This document shows positions 1 to 5,051 of a stretch of DNA of 5,051 nt, piece by piece. The DNA lies in the NCBI GenBank assembly GCA_026397495.1, contig JAPLUS010000304.1:1-5051 (forward strand). Reading direction: 5' to 3'. This DNA is from Candidatus Zixiibacteriota bacterium (lineage in GTDB: Bacteria > Zixibacteria > MSB-5A5 > GN15 > PGXB01). The notes under the pieces were generated by a model that made no database searches, was not told the DNA's origin, and saw only the letters and a list, made by a program, of their open reading frames with translations. Each line of letters begins with the position of its first letter. The first letter of the stretch is position 1. The position numbers were made by a program, and so were the translations under genes.

Positions 1-3
1 CTT

Positions 4-609
4 TCAACTATACAAACCCCGGCTTAGAATATACTGACGGACAGCTTCGGGCAAAAGGTAGCGTATTGACTTTCCCTCATTGATGAACTTTCTGATCATC
101 GTTGATGATATGTCCAAAAGCGGCATATCATACTTCTGTACCAAACCGGCCCATTTTGATTTCTCAAACTCCTCATCATAACCCGGCCGATTCCCGATAA
201 CAATTTTTACCTCTTGCACCAGCTCGTCCGGTCGATACCACTTATCAAACTGAGCGATATTATCTGCTCCCAGGATAAGATGCCAGTCAACCTCAGGATA
301 ATTCTGTTTGAGAATTTTAATGACATTAAGAGTATAATCGGGAATTTTTAATTCCCTTTCCATATCGGAAACGACAAATCGGTCATTTTCCTCAAAGGCT
401 AACTTAATCATCAGACATCGATCATCAAATGAAGCCACCGGTTTCTCGGTTCGATGTTGGGGATTAAAACTGGGCAGAAAAAGGATGCAATCAAGCCTAA
501 ATGCCTGCTGAGCCGATTGAGCGAGAATAAGATGCCCGTAATGAATGGGGTCGAAGATTCCCCCCATCAGACCCCAAGCAACGCCTTTATTTGGAGCTGG
601 GTGAAGCAT
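4..609 (-). CDS. nadD: Nicotinate-nucleotide adenylyltransferase NadD
   Basis: NadD transfers AMP from ATP to nicotinate mononucleotide, making deamido-NAD in the cytosolic NAD synthesis pathway. The 201 residues are of normal family length. The nucleotidyltransferase motif GGIFDPIHYGHL is at 16-27, with His23 and the HxGH-type His26. Further family motifs are FLPSFNPQHR (44-53), GADNIAQFDKW (114-124), IGNRPGY (138-144), and ISSTMIRKFINEG with YLLPEAVRQYI at the C-terminus (from 167). The ATG at 609 is the only usual start before the first beta strand, since Met15 lies in the motif itself. The protein therefore has about eight extra residues (MLHPAPNK) compared with members that begin just before the strand. 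The start lies 23 bases inside the end of bamD and has no clear Shine-Dalgarno, so it probably depends on ribosomes arriving from bamD. The TGA is at 4-6; what follows is outside the window. Confidence 0.96.
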   Translation of the reverse strand: MLHPAPNKGVAWGLMGGIFDPIHYGHLILAQSAQQAFRLDCILFLPSFNPQHRTEKPVASFDDRCLMIKLAFEENDRFVVSDMERELKIPDYTLNVIKILKQNYPEVDWHLILGADNIAQFDKWYRPDELVQEVKIVIGNRPGYDEEFEKSKWAGLVQKYDMPLLDISSTMIRKFINEGKSIRYLLPEAVRQYILSRGLYS

Positions 610-1372
610 TAACAGTATTTAACTTGATCGATATTTGGGCAATATATTTCTTTGCTTTAGGAACCCACTCATGGTTTGGATATAAAGCCAGAAAAGTATT
701 GAATTTCTCTAAGGCCGCCGGATATTTGCTCTGCCAATAGCATATCTCTGATAATTTATAAAGCGCTCTGGCGGCATATTCGGTATCGGTATAGTCATCA
801 ATAACCAATTGAAAATATATTTCCGCCGCTTTATAATCGTCCAATTTAAAATAGAGTATGCCATTTTCATATTCCTTATGCGCTAATCGTGTCCTGGCCG
901 CGCTAATAACACTCGCGGCATCCTCTATCAGCGGAGAATCCGGATTTTCAACTATGAAATCCTGCAGAGCCGCAATGGCCTTCTTCAAATCTTCTTGATC
1001 AAGGGCATAATGACCGGGAGTATTTTTATAATAGCACAAGCCGACCAAATATTGAGCGTCATCGACATAAGCGGACTGCGGATAATTGGTAATTAAACGA
1101 TTAAATTCCACCGCCGCCAATTCATACTCTTCGTTCTCAAAATGCGACATGGCAAGATAGTACTGAGCGGTATCCACCACGCTCGTGCCCGGAAAATTAA
1201 AAATGACCTTTTGAAAACCCTCGCTAGCCGATAGATATCGTTTTTTGTCAAACTCTTTCTTGGCCTTTAAAAATTGACTTTCCGCAGTGGTTTCGGTCAT
1301 AACACGCGGACTCCCGCAAGAGATTAGTGATAATGCGATCAGCATACCGGCAATTAGATATAATGATTTCAA
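587..1372 (-). CDS. bamD: BamD-like outer-membrane assembly lipoprotein, TPR repeats
   Basis: BamD is the lipoprotein partner of BamA in the complex that folds beta-barrel proteins into the outer membrane. The 261 residues begin with a lipoprotein signal peptide whose lipobox is LISC with the lipidated Cys19, followed by GSPRV. The rest is a chain of about five tetratricopeptide-like repeats (roughly 31-62, 66-100, 102-145, 149-195 and 198-238). The first units have the BamD spacing: FLKAKKEFDKKRYLSASEGF with FNFPGTSVVDTAQYYLA, then EYELAAVEFNRLITNYPQS with YVDDAQYLVGLCYY. Size and architecture match the BamD/YfiO family; a related tol-pal type TPR protein such as CpoB is less likely because of the lipobox. 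The start is a TTG at 1370-1372, supported by AAAGGAG upstream and by a TTGA overlap with the previous stop. The next in-frame ATG (codon 10) would cut the signal peptide in half. Confidence 0.85.
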   Translation of the reverse strand: MKSLYLIAGMLIALSLISCGSPRVMTETTAESQFLKAKKEFDKKRYLSASEGFQKVIFNFPGTSVVDTAQYYLAMSHFENEEYELAAVEFNRLITNYPQSAYVDDAQYLVGLCYYKNTPGHYALDQEDLKKAIAALQDFIVENPDSPLIEDAASVISAARTRLAHKEYENGILYFKLDDYKAAEIYFQLVIDDYTDTEYAARALYKLSEICYWQSKYPAALEKFNTFLALYPNHEWVPKAKKYIAQISIKLNTVNASPSSK

Positions 1373-1874
1373 GTACTGTACCGCTCCTTTAACCTATGAT
1401 AATTACTCATGATTTTATTGAGGAAAGATTTAGGCAAAGGCATATTAAGGCGTATTCGATTTTTTAGGGCTGTCTCCCCCAGATTATATGATACCAGAGC
1501 CTTGCGGACATCCTTGAACTCCAGAATCAATTCAAATAAATGAAATGAGCCCATACGGATATTTAGTCCCGGCTGATGCAAAGTTTGTTCTCCTTTCCAG
1601 TCCACGCCAATCTTACCCGCCAAACTTTGACCTGTCATGGGGCGAATCTGCATTAATCCTTGAGCGCCGACTGATGAAACCTGATAATTTCGGAAATCAG
1701 ATTCGGTCAAAATCAATGAAAGAAGAAACATAGGATCATAATCATACTTCTGGCATTCGGATAAAATAACATTAGTCAGCTCCCCTTTTTCCGGATCGGT
1801 AAAAGGTACACCAAAACGAATATCAGAGCAATTGGCTTAGAAAGAAATATGCCTAATTTTTCGTATTTAATCAT
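1369..1874 (-). CDS. Small SLT-domain lytic transglycosylase, frame broken near the N-terminus
   Basis: SLT (GH23) enzymes cut the glycan strands of peptidoglycan and leave 1,6-anhydro ends. The catalytic domain is read in one frame, open from 1836 down to the TGA at 1369-1371. It shows KYDYDPMFLLSLILTESDF with the catalytic Glu of TES, VSSVGAQGLMQIRP, NIRMGSFHLFELI and SYNLG, all in the usual order. The first ATG in this frame is at 1731, only nine codons before the catalytic Glu, with no ribosome binding site and with the first helix cut off, so it is a poor start. The likely true start is the ATG at 1874, in another frame: it has a GGAGG ten bases upstream and overlaps the rimO stop as ATGA. 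That frame codes for a membrane anchor and then hits a TGA at 1776-1778. One added base between 1779 and 1836 gives a 168-residue anchored enzyme. Sequence error, recent mutation or ribosomal frameshifting are all possible. The SLT assignment itself is firm; whether the protein is made is not. Confidence 0.8.
1384..1390 (-). promoter_or_regulatory. Shine-Dalgarno that sets the TTG start of bamD
   Basis: The mRNA reads AAAGGAG, eleven bases upstream of the TTG at 1370-1372 and inside the end of the transglycosylase frame. It decides for the TTG start, which gives a complete lipoprotein signal peptide. Confidence 0.7.
1776..1874 (-). CDS. 32-codon 5' piece of the transglycosylase gene: signal anchor
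   Basis: This short frame reads MIKYEKLGIFLSKPIALIFV and then LVYLLPIRKKGS before a TGA. It has a short basic start and a hydrophobic stretch of about 20 residues followed by RKK, the look of an uncleaved signal anchor or signal peptide. Small exported transglycosylases normally carry such a segment just before the SLT domain. I read it as the displaced N-terminus of the downstream SLT frame, not as an independent small protein, because it has the only good ribosome binding site and start codon for that gene. A free-standing membrane peptide is the alternative and is less likely. Confidence 0.6.
   Translation of the reverse strand: MIKYEKLGIFLSKPIALIFVLVYLLPIRKKGS
1779..1836 (-). other. Zone in which the transglycosylase frame must shift by -1
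   Basis: Upstream of this zone the SLT frame is closed by a TAA (1837-1839); downstream the anchor frame is closed by a TGA (1776-1778). Any change joining the two must therefore fall here. In mRNA sense it holds three short homopolymer runs: TTTT at 1813-1816, TTTT at 1801-1804, and five A followed by four G at 1782-1790. One extra base in any of them restores a single open frame. At the A/G run the anchor frame reads CGG AAA AAG GGG, which also resembles a ribosomal -1 slippery site, though an imperfect one because a G rather than an A precedes the AAA. Confidence 0.65.
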
Positions 1875-3199
1875 TGCGAATCGACCTCCACTCTGGCAAC
1901 CAAGTCATATCCTTCGGCTTTAATGATTCGAGCATTTATTATCTGCCCGATACTCAGATTATCATCCTTTATGAATACCGTCTGATCGATATCGGGGCAA
2001 TCACCTATAGTTCTCCCTTCGGTGACAGCATCTCGCCCAGCTTTATCTATGATAACTCTTTGAACGGTATCAAGCAAGGCCATATTTTTGCGGAAGGCAA
2101 TCTCCTGCTGAAGAATCATCAATTCTTCCAGGCGATTATCTTTAGTCCTCTCTGGCACCTGAGCATCAAATTGAGCCGCCGGGGTTCCCTCCTCCTGAGA
2201 ATATTTGAATACCCCCAGACGATCAAATTCAAAATCAGAGATAAAATCACGCAACTCGGAAAATTCCTTATCTGTTTCACCGGGAAAACCGGCAATAAAA
2301 GTGGTTCGAATTATGCTGTTGGATAATTTATCGCATATTCTGCGCAAGGTGGTTTCAATATCCGCGCGAGTAACCTGTCTATTCATTTGCGCCAGAATCT
2401 TATCACTTATATGCTGAAGCGGTATGTCGAAATATGGCAAAACTTTCTCTGAAGAGGCTATATAATCGATAATATGATCACTTATAGATTCAGGATGAAG
2501 GTACATTAAGCGAATCCATTTAATTCCAGCGATTGTCTCCAATTCCCGTAAGAGGACCAAGAGGTCAGTGCCATCTTTAAAATCCTGCCCGTAACCGGAT
2601 CCTTCTTGAGAAACCAGAATTATTTCCCTCTTCCCGGATTGAGCCAGCAACCGCGCCTCCTGTACAATATCTACTATGGGGCGGCTGCGATACCTGCCCC
2701 GAATATAGGGAATGGCGCAATAACTGCAGAATCTGTCACAACCGTCAGATATCTTTAGGTAGGCGTAGGAAGCTTGGGGTTCAATATACCTGCTTTCCCC
2801 CGCAAGGTAGGTCAACTCTGAAGAGGAATTGATTTGACCGGCAGTTTTCTTTCCCTTGGCGGAGAGAACTTGCGCCAATTCTTTGATTTGACCAAGTCCA
2901 AAAAAGCCATCAACGTTCTTAAATTCTTTCTTTAACATATCATTGTATCGTTGTGATAAACAGCCGGTTACATATAAATATTTGAGTTCGCCATCTTTCT
3001 TTAATTTTTCATAGCGGGCGATTTCCGCAATTGATTCCTCCTTAGCCGGCAGAATAAAACCACAGGTATTAATAATCACCCCGTCCACCAGAGCATCCGA
3101 ATTCATAATCTCATGCCCAAGCGATTGACACTCACCGGCAATATAGTCTCCATCCACGTCATTTTTTGGACAACCCAGTTTCTTGATGAAGATTTTCAT
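1871..3199 (-). CDS. rimO: Ribosomal protein S12 methylthiotransferase RimO
   Basis: RimO is a cytosolic radical-SAM enzyme with two iron-sulfur clusters that adds a methylthio group to a conserved aspartate of ribosomal protein S12. The 442 residues have the usual length and domain order. The N-terminal UPF0004 domain supplies Cys10 (LGCPKN), Cys46 (NTCGF) and Cys80 (TGC). The radical-SAM motif CDRFCSYC gives Cys154, Cys158 and Cys161, followed by AIPYIRGRYRSRP. Further family motifs are DIPLQHISDKIL (about 258-269), GFPGETD (304-310) and YSQEEGTPAA (333-342). The C-terminal TRAM domain (about 375-440) includes CPDIDQTVFI. The CPKNxVD start and the SQEEGTPAA and PDID stretches point to RimO rather than to the tRNA enzymes MiaB or MtaB. 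The ATG at 3199 sits 5 bases after the lolA stop with no clear Shine-Dalgarno, so translation is probably coupled. The stop TGA overlaps the ATG of the next gene. Confidence 0.95.
   Translation of the reverse strand: MKIFIKKLGCPKNDVDGDYIAGECQSLGHEIMNSDALVDGVIINTCGFILPAKEESIAEIARYEKLKKDGELKYLYVTGCLSQRYNDMLKKEFKNVDGFFGLGQIKELAQVLSAKGKKTAGQINSSSELTYLAGESRYIEPQASYAYLKISDGCDRFCSYCAIPYIRGRYRSRPIVDIVQEARLLAQSGKREIILVSQEGSGYGQDFKDGTDLLVLLRELETIAGIKWIRLMYLHPESISDHIIDYIASSEKVLPYFDIPLQHISDKILAQMNRQVTRADIETTLRRICDKLSNSIIRTTFIAGFPGETDKEFSELRDFISDFEFDRLGVFKYSQEEGTPAAQFDAQVPERTKDNRLEELMILQQEIAFRKNMALLDTVQRVIIDKAGRDAVTEGRTIGDCPDIDQTVFIKDDNLSIGQIINARIIKAEGYDLVARVEVDSQ
1885..1890 (-). promoter_or_regulatory. 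Shine-Dalgarno that sets the transglycosylase start at 1874
   Basis: The mRNA reads TGGAGG here, inside the last codons of rimO, with ten bases between GGAGG and the ATG at 1874. It is one of the two best ribosome binding sites in the window. It argues that translation of the SLT gene begins at 1874 and not at the internal ATG at 1731. Confidence 0.7.
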
Positions 3200-3204
3200 A
3201 GAAG

Positions 3205-3825
3205 TTACGGCAGGATAATAACTTCCATCGAGTCCGGCAGTGTGACCTCAAAGAATTTGCTATCAGCGGTATCTGAAATCTTTTGGCTAAGAATATATAC
3301 ACGATTTAGGTCTCCATTCAAATCATAATACTCAATGCGGGAAAGTTTGCTGCCGGCAGAATCGATAAAAACAATCAGCGAATCAGGTAGATTGGCGTCA
3401 TCTTTATTTTTGCTGAAAAGCTGATATTCCTTATTCCTGTGAATAGGTGAAATCCTGAAATGACTTTCGAGACTTTTTAAAAATGATAGACGATTAGTAA
3501 ATTTCTCTCCTTCCTCAGGGCATCGTTTGGCGGCCTGTCGATTCTGCGAAGATATTTCCCAAAGGCAGCGTCCGTCAAAAAGATAGAGATCATTTTTAAA
3601 TTGGGCGAAATATCGGCCATCATCAGCAATAATAATCAGTCCGGCCGTGCTGTCGGTATCTTCAAATACCTTGGAATTCACCACGGAGGCAATATCAAAG
3701 GTAACCATTTTGGATGCCGCAATCTGGTGCAAAATTTCAAGAAATTGCTCATCCGCGGCTTTCATCATAGTGGCTGGAATAATAAGAAATATCAGAAATA
3801 GGATTATCGAATAAAGTGATTTCAT
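3205..3825 (-). CDS. lolA: LolA-like outer-membrane lipoprotein carrier protein
   Basis: LolA takes mature lipoproteins from the LolCDE transporter at the inner membrane and carries them through the periplasm to the outer membrane. The 206 residues start with a signal peptide (MKSLY, a hydrophobic run of about 15 residues, likely cleavage after MKA at residue 23). The mature part has the family's layout: an amphipathic first helix (EQFLEILHQIAASKMVTFDI), strands with GLIIIADDGRYFAQF, the DGRCLWEIS strand matching the usual DG-x-x-x-W, then IEYYDLNGDLNRVYILS and the closing FFEVTLPDSMEVI, which resembles the LolA ending. Similarity is in pattern rather than in long identical stretches. Its place directly after ftsK (23 bases) matches the ftsK-lolA pair of E. 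coli and supports the call. Cys87 and Cys102 could pair in the periplasm, but this is inference. The ATG at 3825 is preceded only by a weak AAGAG. A periplasmic protein of the wider LolA-like superfamily is the main alternative. Confidence 0.75.
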   Translation of the reverse strand: MKSLYSIILFLIFLIIPATMMKAADEQFLEILHQIAASKMVTFDIASVVNSKVFEDTDSTAGLIIIADDGRYFAQFKNDLYLFDGRCLWEISSQNRQAAKRCPEEGEKFTNRLSFLKSLESHFRISPIHRNKEYQLFSKNKDDANLPDSLIVFIDSAGSKLSRIEYYDLNGDLNRVYILSQKISDTADSKFFEVTLPDSMEVIILP

Positions 3826-3848
3826 AAGCTCTTATACAAATAAGGCGG

Positions 3849-5051
3849 TTAGGAGTTTGAATCAGATATAGAACGGGAAGAAGTCAGCTTTTGCAAATAA
3901 CTGTGGTCAACCAATACCTCGCGGGCCTTGCTTCCATCATAAGTGGAGACAACGCCGGCTTCCTCCAATTTATCAATAAGTCGAGCCGCTCGCTGATATC
4001 CAATACCCAGTTTTCTTTGTAGCAGCGAAACTGATCCCTGTTTATGCCTTATCACGGTTTCGGCCGCTTCAATAAAAAGAGGATCATTTAGATCAACTTC
4101 CTCTTCCGATTCGATTTCGGGTTTTTCCTTCTCTCCCTCGATTATTTCTTTTGTTGGGAACTGGTCATTTATAAATTTCACAAGTTGCTCGGTTTCGGCG
4201 CTGGAGATAAAAGCTCCGTGAATTCGGACCGGTTCCGGCTGCCCCGGCTGAAGAAAAAGCATATCACCATTACCCAAGAGTTTCTCCGCCCCATTACCAT
4301 CAAGGATAGTGCGCGAGTCAATCTTTGAAGCCACCTGAAAAGCAACTCTGGCTGAGAAATTGGCTTTAATCAGTCCGGTAATAACATCAACTGAAGGCCG
4401 TTGCGTAGCCAGAATAAGATGGATGCCGACCGCTCGCGCCATCTGGGCCAGACGCGTAATTAGCATTTCAATGCGCGGTGACGAGGCCGCCATCATCATA
4501 TCGGCCAATTCATCAACAACAACAATGATGTAAGGCATCATTTCATCGGGATTCTTCTGTCGGGTGTTAAAATCCTCGATATTTCGCACGGACTGGCCGG
4601 CCAATTTCTTATAGCGGTTTTCCATTTCCACGACCGTATCAGCAAGAGCTCTTTCCGCCCGTTTTGGATTGGTAACCACCGGGCGACCAAGATGCGGAAT
4701 ACCGGCATAAACAGAAAGCTCCAGCATTTTGGGATCAATAAAGATAAATTTCAACTGGCGGGGATGCAGACGATATAAAAGGGAAGTAATGAGTCCGTTA
4801 ATACATACCGATTTCCCGGATCCTGTAGCCCCCGCGATTAGCATATGCGGCATTTTGGATAAATCGGCGACAAAAGGCTTCCCCGAAATCGTTTTGCCCA
4901 TAGCCAGAGGCAACCGCAGACGACTGTTGGCATAGGCATCAGAGCCAATAATATCTTTCATATAGACCATTTGTGCGTTCTGGTTGGGTATTTCTACCCC
5001 CACCGCCGCCTTACCGGGGATCGGAGCGACAATGCGAATTCGCTTGGCCCT
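3849..5051 (-). CDS. ftsK: DNA translocase FtsK/SpoIIIE, C-terminal part (5' end outside window)
   Basis: FtsK is a septum-located, ATP-driven hexameric DNA pump that moves chromosome ends out of the closing division site. About 400 residues are in view and the frame stays open to the window edge, so the membrane domain and most of the linker are missing. The first visible residues (RIVAPIPGKAAVGVEIPNQ) are the family's conserved lead-in to the motor domain. The Walker A motif GATGSGKS is at 4809-4832, followed by IFIDPKMLELSVYAGIPHL, the Walker B stretch YIIVVVDELADMMM, and ATQRPSVDVITGLIKANF. After a short acidic linker, a gamma winged-helix domain (about 3912-4085, from DPLFIEAAE to KAREVLV) would read the polar guide sequences. 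The C-terminus is complete, ending at a TAA at 3849-3851. The GTG at 5001-5003 lies within the conserved lead-in (the V of AVGVEIP) and is not a start. The identification is secure; FtsK versus SpoIIIE naming is a matter of convention. Confidence 0.96.
   Translation of the reverse strand, partial: RAKRIRIVAPIPGKAAVGVEIPNQNAQMVYMKDIIGSDAYANSRLRLPLAMGKTISGKPFVADLSKMPHMLIAGATGSGKSVCINGLITSLLYRLHPRQLKFIFIDPKMLELSVYAGIPHLGRPVVTNPKRAERALADTVVEMENRYKKLAGQSVRNIEDFNTRQKNPDEMMPYIIVVVDELADMMMAASSPRIEMLITRLAQMARAVGIHLILATQRPSVDVITGLIKANFSARVAFQVASKIDSRTILDGNGAEKLLGNGDMLFLQPGQPEPVRIHGAFISSAETEQLVKFINDQFPTKEIIEGEKEKPEIESEEEVDLNDPLFIEAAETVIRHKQGSVSLLQRKLGIGYQRAARLIDKLEEAGVVSTYDGSKAREVLVDHSYLQKLTSSRSISDSNS

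Noticed and set aside
1369..1731. The ATG at 1731 as the true start of a 120-residue transglycosylase
   Set aside because: It would remove the first helix of the domain and any export signal, has no ribosome binding site, and would leave about 140 bases of apparent non-coding DNA in an otherwise gapless operon.
1545..1733. 62-codon plus-strand frame opposite the SLT domain
   Set aside because: The minus-strand reading gives clear SLT motifs; the plus-strand peptide shows nothing recognisable.
1874..2326. 150-codon open frame on the plus strand opposite the end of rimO
   Set aside because: It lies fully antisense to well-conserved RimO codons, has no family motif and no convincing context; it is a shadow frame.
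3826..3848. Gap between ftsK and lolA as a promoter or terminator
   Set aside because: Only 23 bases, with no hairpin plus T-run and no recognisable promoter boxes.
5001..5003. GTG as a start for a 384-residue FtsK
   Set aside because: The frame stays open upstream to the window end with conserved FtsK residues (APIPGKAAVGVEIP), so the gene is simply cut by the window.
1..5051. Mobile elements, CRISPR arrays, RNA genes or a novel defence-type system
   Set aside because: The window is filled by conserved housekeeping genes on one strand; no repeats, transposase or integrase motifs, tRNA-like folds or unexplained long spacers were seen.

Overview
The window is a dense, single-strand block: six genes, all on the minus strand and read from the right end (5051) to the left end (1). 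In transcription order they are the C-terminal part of an FtsK/SpoIIIE DNA translocase (its 5' end lies outside the window), a LolA-like periplasmic lipoprotein carrier, RimO (ribosomal protein S12 methylthiotransferase), a small SLT-domain lytic transglycosylase whose frame is broken, a BamD-like outer-membrane lipoprotein with TPR repeats, and NadD (nicotinate-nucleotide adenylyltransferase). There is no non-coding stretch longer than about 25 bases. I see no RNA gene, mobile element, CRISPR array or long repeat, and no terminator or promoter inside the block. The layout fits one co-transcribed operon whose promoter lies upstream of ftsK or further out.

The organism is a Gram-negative (diderm) bacterium, because the block encodes LolA and a BamD-type lipoprotein with a clear lipobox. 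Base composition is moderate and leans slightly to AT. The ftsK-lolA adjacency is also known from E. coli, but the rest of the order (rimO, SLT, bamD, nadD) is not the enterobacterial one. An uncultured lineage of the FCB or deltaproteobacterial type is possible, but this is a weak inference from gene order only.

Right part (3205-5051): FtsK segregates chromosomes at the septum, and LolA follows after 23 bases. Middle (1871-3199): RimO starts 5 bases after lolA ends. Left part (4-1874): three genes joined by overlaps. The lytic transglycosylase start codon overlaps the rimO stop as ATGA, the bamD start overlaps the transglycosylase stop as TTGA, and nadD starts 23 bases inside the end of bamD. 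The block mixes envelope building (LolA, BamD, peptidoglycan cleavage), cell division (FtsK), ribosome modification (RimO) and NAD synthesis (NadD).

The one real anomaly is the transglycosylase. A strong ribosome binding site and an ATG at 1874 start a signal-anchor segment that runs into a TGA at 1776-1778. The SLT catalytic domain lies in the -1 frame with no normal start upstream of its catalytic region. One extra base in a homopolymer run would join both into a normal-looking 168-residue protein. I see no sign of a previously undescribed system; the rest is ordinary core genome.
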